NCBI GenBank assembly: GCA_017989485.1
Contig: JAGNPU010000099.1
Location: 1-6,755 of the forward strand
DNA length: 6,755 nucleotides
From: Neisseriaceae bacterium
GTDB taxonomy: Bacteria > Pseudomonadota > Gammaproteobacteria > Burkholderiales > Neisseriaceae
Direction of reading: 5' to 3'
A program made the position numbers and the translations under genes. The notes beneath the pieces are model-generated. The model saw nothing but the letters and a program-made list of their open reading frames with translations. It searched no databases and was not told the DNA's origin. Position 1 is the stretch's first letter; every line of letters begins with the position of its first letter. Shown here piece by piece: positions 5,105 through 6,755 of this stretch.

Positions 5105-6190
5105 ATGAAGTCTTGGCATAAAATCAGTTTGCTCTCAATCGCCGCCGTAGGGTTATTCGGCGTTTCCGTCACCATGGCCAGTAACGAAGCGGGTTTGAAC
5201 AAAACCGCGCTACACCAACAGGCCAAGGGTATTTTTGCACCGCTGCCGAAAGAAGCCGTCAATAAAGACAATCCTTATACCAAAATCAAATCCGATCTGG
5301 GCCAAATGCTGTTTTATGAGCCTCGTTTGTCTAAGGGCCACACCGTCAGCTGCAACAGCTGCCATAACCTAGCCACCTACGGCGTCGACAACCTGCCCAC
5401 CAGCCAAGGCCACAAAGGCCAGTTTGGTGACCGTAACTCACCCACGGTATTGAATGCCGCCCTACTGGGCAGCCAGTTCTGGGATGGCCGTGCCAAAGAC
5501 GTGGAAGAACAAGCCGGCGGCCCCATCATGAACCCGGTGGAAATGGCCATGCCTCACCAAAACTTAGCCATCGACACCATTGCCTCGATTCCTGAATACC
5601 AGGCCCTGTTCCAACAGGCCTTCCCGGGTGAAAAAAACCCGATCAACATGCCAAATATTCAAAAAGCCATCGGCCTGTTTGAGCGCACCTTGCTCACGCC
5701 CACCCGTTGGGATGACTATTTAAACGGCGACAGTAAAGCCTTGACCGAAAAAGAACTGGTGGGCCTGAACAAATTCATCTCTACCGGCTGTATTGCCTGC
5801 CATCAAGGCGTGAACCTAGGCGGCGATCAATTCCAAAAATTTGGCTTGGTGAAAGACCCATACTGGCAGTTTACCGGCAGTAAAAAACACGATGAGGGGC
5901 GTTATGAGGTGACTAAATCAGACGACGATAAATACTTCTTCCGCGTGCCTGGCTTACGCAACGTGGCCCGTACCTATCCTTACTTCCATGACGGCAGCGT
6001 GTGGAGCCTAGAAGAAAGCGTGGCCATCATGGGCGAAGCTCAGCTGGGTCATACCTACAGCAAGCAAGACGTGAAAGACATCGTCGCGTTCTTAAACGTG
6101 CTCACCGGTGAAGTCCCAACCGAGGCCAGAATGCTGCCAGCCTTGCCTGCAGCCACTGCCTCAACACCCAAACCGACCAATTTGCATTAA
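5105..6190 (+). CDS. ccp: Periplasmic di-haem cytochrome c peroxidase
   Basis: Reduces hydrogen peroxide to water in the periplasm with electrons from small c-type cytochromes or cupredoxins. 361 residues. An N-terminal Sec signal peptide (K2, K6; hydrophobic 8-22) likely ends at TMA|SN (after A25). There is no lipobox cysteine, so the protein should be soluble. Two c-type haem sites are present: CNSCH (83-87) in the N-terminal, low-potential peroxidatic domain and CIACH (229-233) in the C-terminal, high-potential domain. Other hallmarks of bacterial CcpA are GHKGQFGDRNSPTVLN (102-117) with distal His H103, FWDGRA with the inter-haem Trp W126, NPVEMAMP with E146, and AIMGEAQLG with M309 as the expected axial ligand of the second haem. 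That Met argues against a MauG-type enzyme. The C-terminus has a short Ala/Pro/Thr-rich tail. The start is supported by AAGGAG 6 nt upstream. Maturation needs the cytochrome c assembly system, not seen here. Confidence 0.95.
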   Translation: MKSWHKISLLSIAAVGLFGVSVTMASNEAGLNKTALHQQAKGIFAPLPKEAVNKDNPYTKIKSDLGQMLFYEPRLSKGHTVSCNSCHNLATYGVDNLPTSQGHKGQFGDRNSPTVLNAALLGSQFWDGRAKDVEEQAGGPIMNPVEMAMPHQNLAIDTIASIPEYQALFQQAFPGEKNPINMPNIQKAIGLFERTLLTPTRWDDYLNGDSKALTEKELVGLNKFISTGCIACHQGVNLGGDQFQKFGLVKDPYWQFTGSKKHDEGRYEVTKSDDDKYFFRVPGLRNVARTYPYFHDGSVWSLEESVAIMGEAQLGHTYSKQDVKDIVAFLNVLTGEVPTEARMLPALPAATASTPKPTNLH

Positions 6191-6212
6191 GCTTTAGCCT
6201 CTAAACAGGCAA

Positions 6213-6240
6213 AAAAACACCCTCGCAAGAGGGTGTTTTT
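6213..6240. terminator. Bidirectional rho-independent terminator between ccp and the convergent gene
   Basis: ACACCCTC-GCAA-GAGGGTGT forms a GC-rich 8-bp stem closed by a GNRA-type GCAA tetraloop. It extends to 12 bp by pairing of flanking A and T runs (6213-6224 with 6229-6240). TTTTT follows on the plus strand and the A run at 6211-6217 supplies TTTTTTT on the minus strand. It sits 22 bp after the ccp stop and 19 bp after the stop of the minus-strand gene, so it can end both transcripts. Confidence 0.92.
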
Positions 6241-6259
6241 ATTTGGGTAGCCGTGGGCC

Positions 6260-6755
6260 TTAGCGCAGGGTTAAAGGATCACCCGTGCCCATGACCGCGG
6301 CGGCTTCCGCCTCGCTCAACCATTCGTCAAACGGCAGCTCACTCACTTGGGCAGCCGCACTCAAGACGTGGGCCCACGTACAGCGGTTGGCAAACAGCAT
6401 GCCGGCCACGTCTAAGGTACCGCCGCGGTTGATGTAGCCCAGGCTAGCGGTTTTTTTGACGCTGCGCACCAGAGGCTGTAAATGGCCAATGGCCACCTCC
6501 GGCCGCATATGGCTCACAAACACGCGCCGCTTAATGTCTTTTGGAAACAGTGCTTCACGCTGGGCATTGCCCACGCACACGGCTTCTTCCCATACGTCCC
6601 GCGGGGCACGAAAACGGCCGGGCTCTTGCAAATACACCACCCGATGGCTTTGCTCTACCTCTTGCAAACGCTCAGACGCTCGCAAAACGGCCTCGAGCTG
6701 ATAAGACCCGGTGGCAATCAACATAATCGGTTTTTCTTTGCCCTTTTTATTGGGT
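6260..6755 (-). CDS. Probable thiamine-diphosphate enzyme of the phosphoketolase/transketolase group, C-terminal part
   Basis: Only the last ~164 residues are visible. The frame is open to the right edge (PNKKGKEKPI precedes the Met at 6724-6722), so that Met is internal, not the start. The visible part begins PIMLIATGSYQLEAVLRASERLQ, like the start of a transketolase C-terminal domain, where a beta strand and Gly-Ser turn lead into a helix. Further on, counting from that Met, VFVSHM (68-73) and GYINRGGTLDVAGMLFANRCTWAHV (from residue 96) align by eye with the phosphoketolase C-terminal pattern HGYxxxGxxTTPFDMxxxNxxDRFH. It lacks the exact phosphoketolase wording, so it may belong to a divergent relative, for example the long proteins sometimes annotated as xylulose 5-phosphate 3-epimerase. 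The catalytic and cofactor-binding domains lie outside the window. The end is clear: TAA, then the bidirectional terminator. It is convergent with ccp and shows no functional link to it. Confidence 0.55.
   Translation of the reverse strand, partial: PNKKGKEKPIMLIATGSYQLEAVLRASERLQEVEQSHRVVYLQEPGRFRAPRDVWEEAVCVGNAQREALFPKDIKRRVFVSHMRPEVAIGHLQPLVRSVKKTASLGYINRGGTLDVAGMLFANRCTWAHVLSAAAQVSELPFDEWLSEAEAAAVMGTGDPLTLR

Noticed and set aside
5029..5271. 80-residue minus-strand open frame across the ccp start
   Set aside because: It covers the ccp ribosome binding site and signal peptide region in antisense and has no identifiable domain or initiation signal.
5105..6190. MauG or other di-haem oxygenase instead of a peroxidase
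   Set aside because: The AIMG Met (M309), the inter-haem Trp in FWDGRA and the GHKGQFG motif fit classical CcpA; MauG has Tyr in place of the Met.
6456..6726. Plus-strand open frames opposite the right-edge enzyme
   Set aside because: They are antisense to a frame with coherent enzyme-like sequence. Their translations are rich in Arg, Thr and Ser without any motif.
1..6755. Neisseria-type DNA uptake sequences
   Set aside because: I scanned for GCCGTCTGAA-like words and known dialect variants on both strands by eye and found only short partial matches such as TTCAGGC near 2905.

Overview
The window reads as an ordinary chromosomal segment of a Gram-negative proteobacterium. A betaproteobacterium, perhaps near the Neisseriales, is my best guess. 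The reasons are a symmetrical ApaH, a stand-alone RnfB/RsxB-type ferredoxin protein without a membrane anchor, a periplasmic di-haem cytochrome c peroxidase and moderately GC-rich genes separated by AT-rich spacers. I saw no neisserial-type DNA uptake sequence, so the family assignment is only inference. There is no tRNA, rRNA, CRISPR array, transposase or phage gene.

Layout, left to right. (1) Positions 2-394 (+) hold the C-terminal part of apaH, the diadenosine tetraphosphatase. (2) It converges on, and overlaps by 4 bp, an rsxB/rnfB-like gene at 391-1299 (-). (3) An AT-rich divergent spacer follows at 1300-1601. (4) The four dTDP-L-rhamnose genes lie at 1602-4882 (+) in the order rmlB-rmlA-rmlC-rmlD, each overlapping the next by 4, 11 and 13 bp, and end at a perfect 17-bp hairpin (4897-4934). 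(5) A 170-bp regulatory spacer (4935-5104) contains three separate inverted-repeat structures. (6) A di-haem cytochrome c peroxidase gene lies at 5105-6190 (+), preceded by a strong ribosome binding site. (7) A bidirectional terminator (6213-6240) separates it from a convergent gene at 6260-6755 (-). That gene is visible only as the C-terminus of what looks like a thiamine-diphosphate enzyme of the phosphoketolase/transketolase group.

How the genes work together. RmlA makes dTDP-glucose from glucose-1-phosphate and dTTP. RmlB dehydrates it to the 4-keto-6-deoxy sugar, RmlC epimerises C3 and C5, and RmlD reduces the product to dTDP-L-rhamnose, the donor for surface polysaccharide or glycolipid rhamnosylation. 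The pathway is complete and apparently intact, but no rhamnosyltransferase or polymer gene lies beside it. The peroxidase is an independent transcription unit that detoxifies hydrogen peroxide in the periplasm using electrons from small c-type cytochromes or copper proteins.

I found no convincing undescribed system. The parts most worth a second look are the nested inverted repeats upstream of the peroxidase, the soluble RsxB-like protein with a long charged tail, and the identity of the right-edge enzyme.
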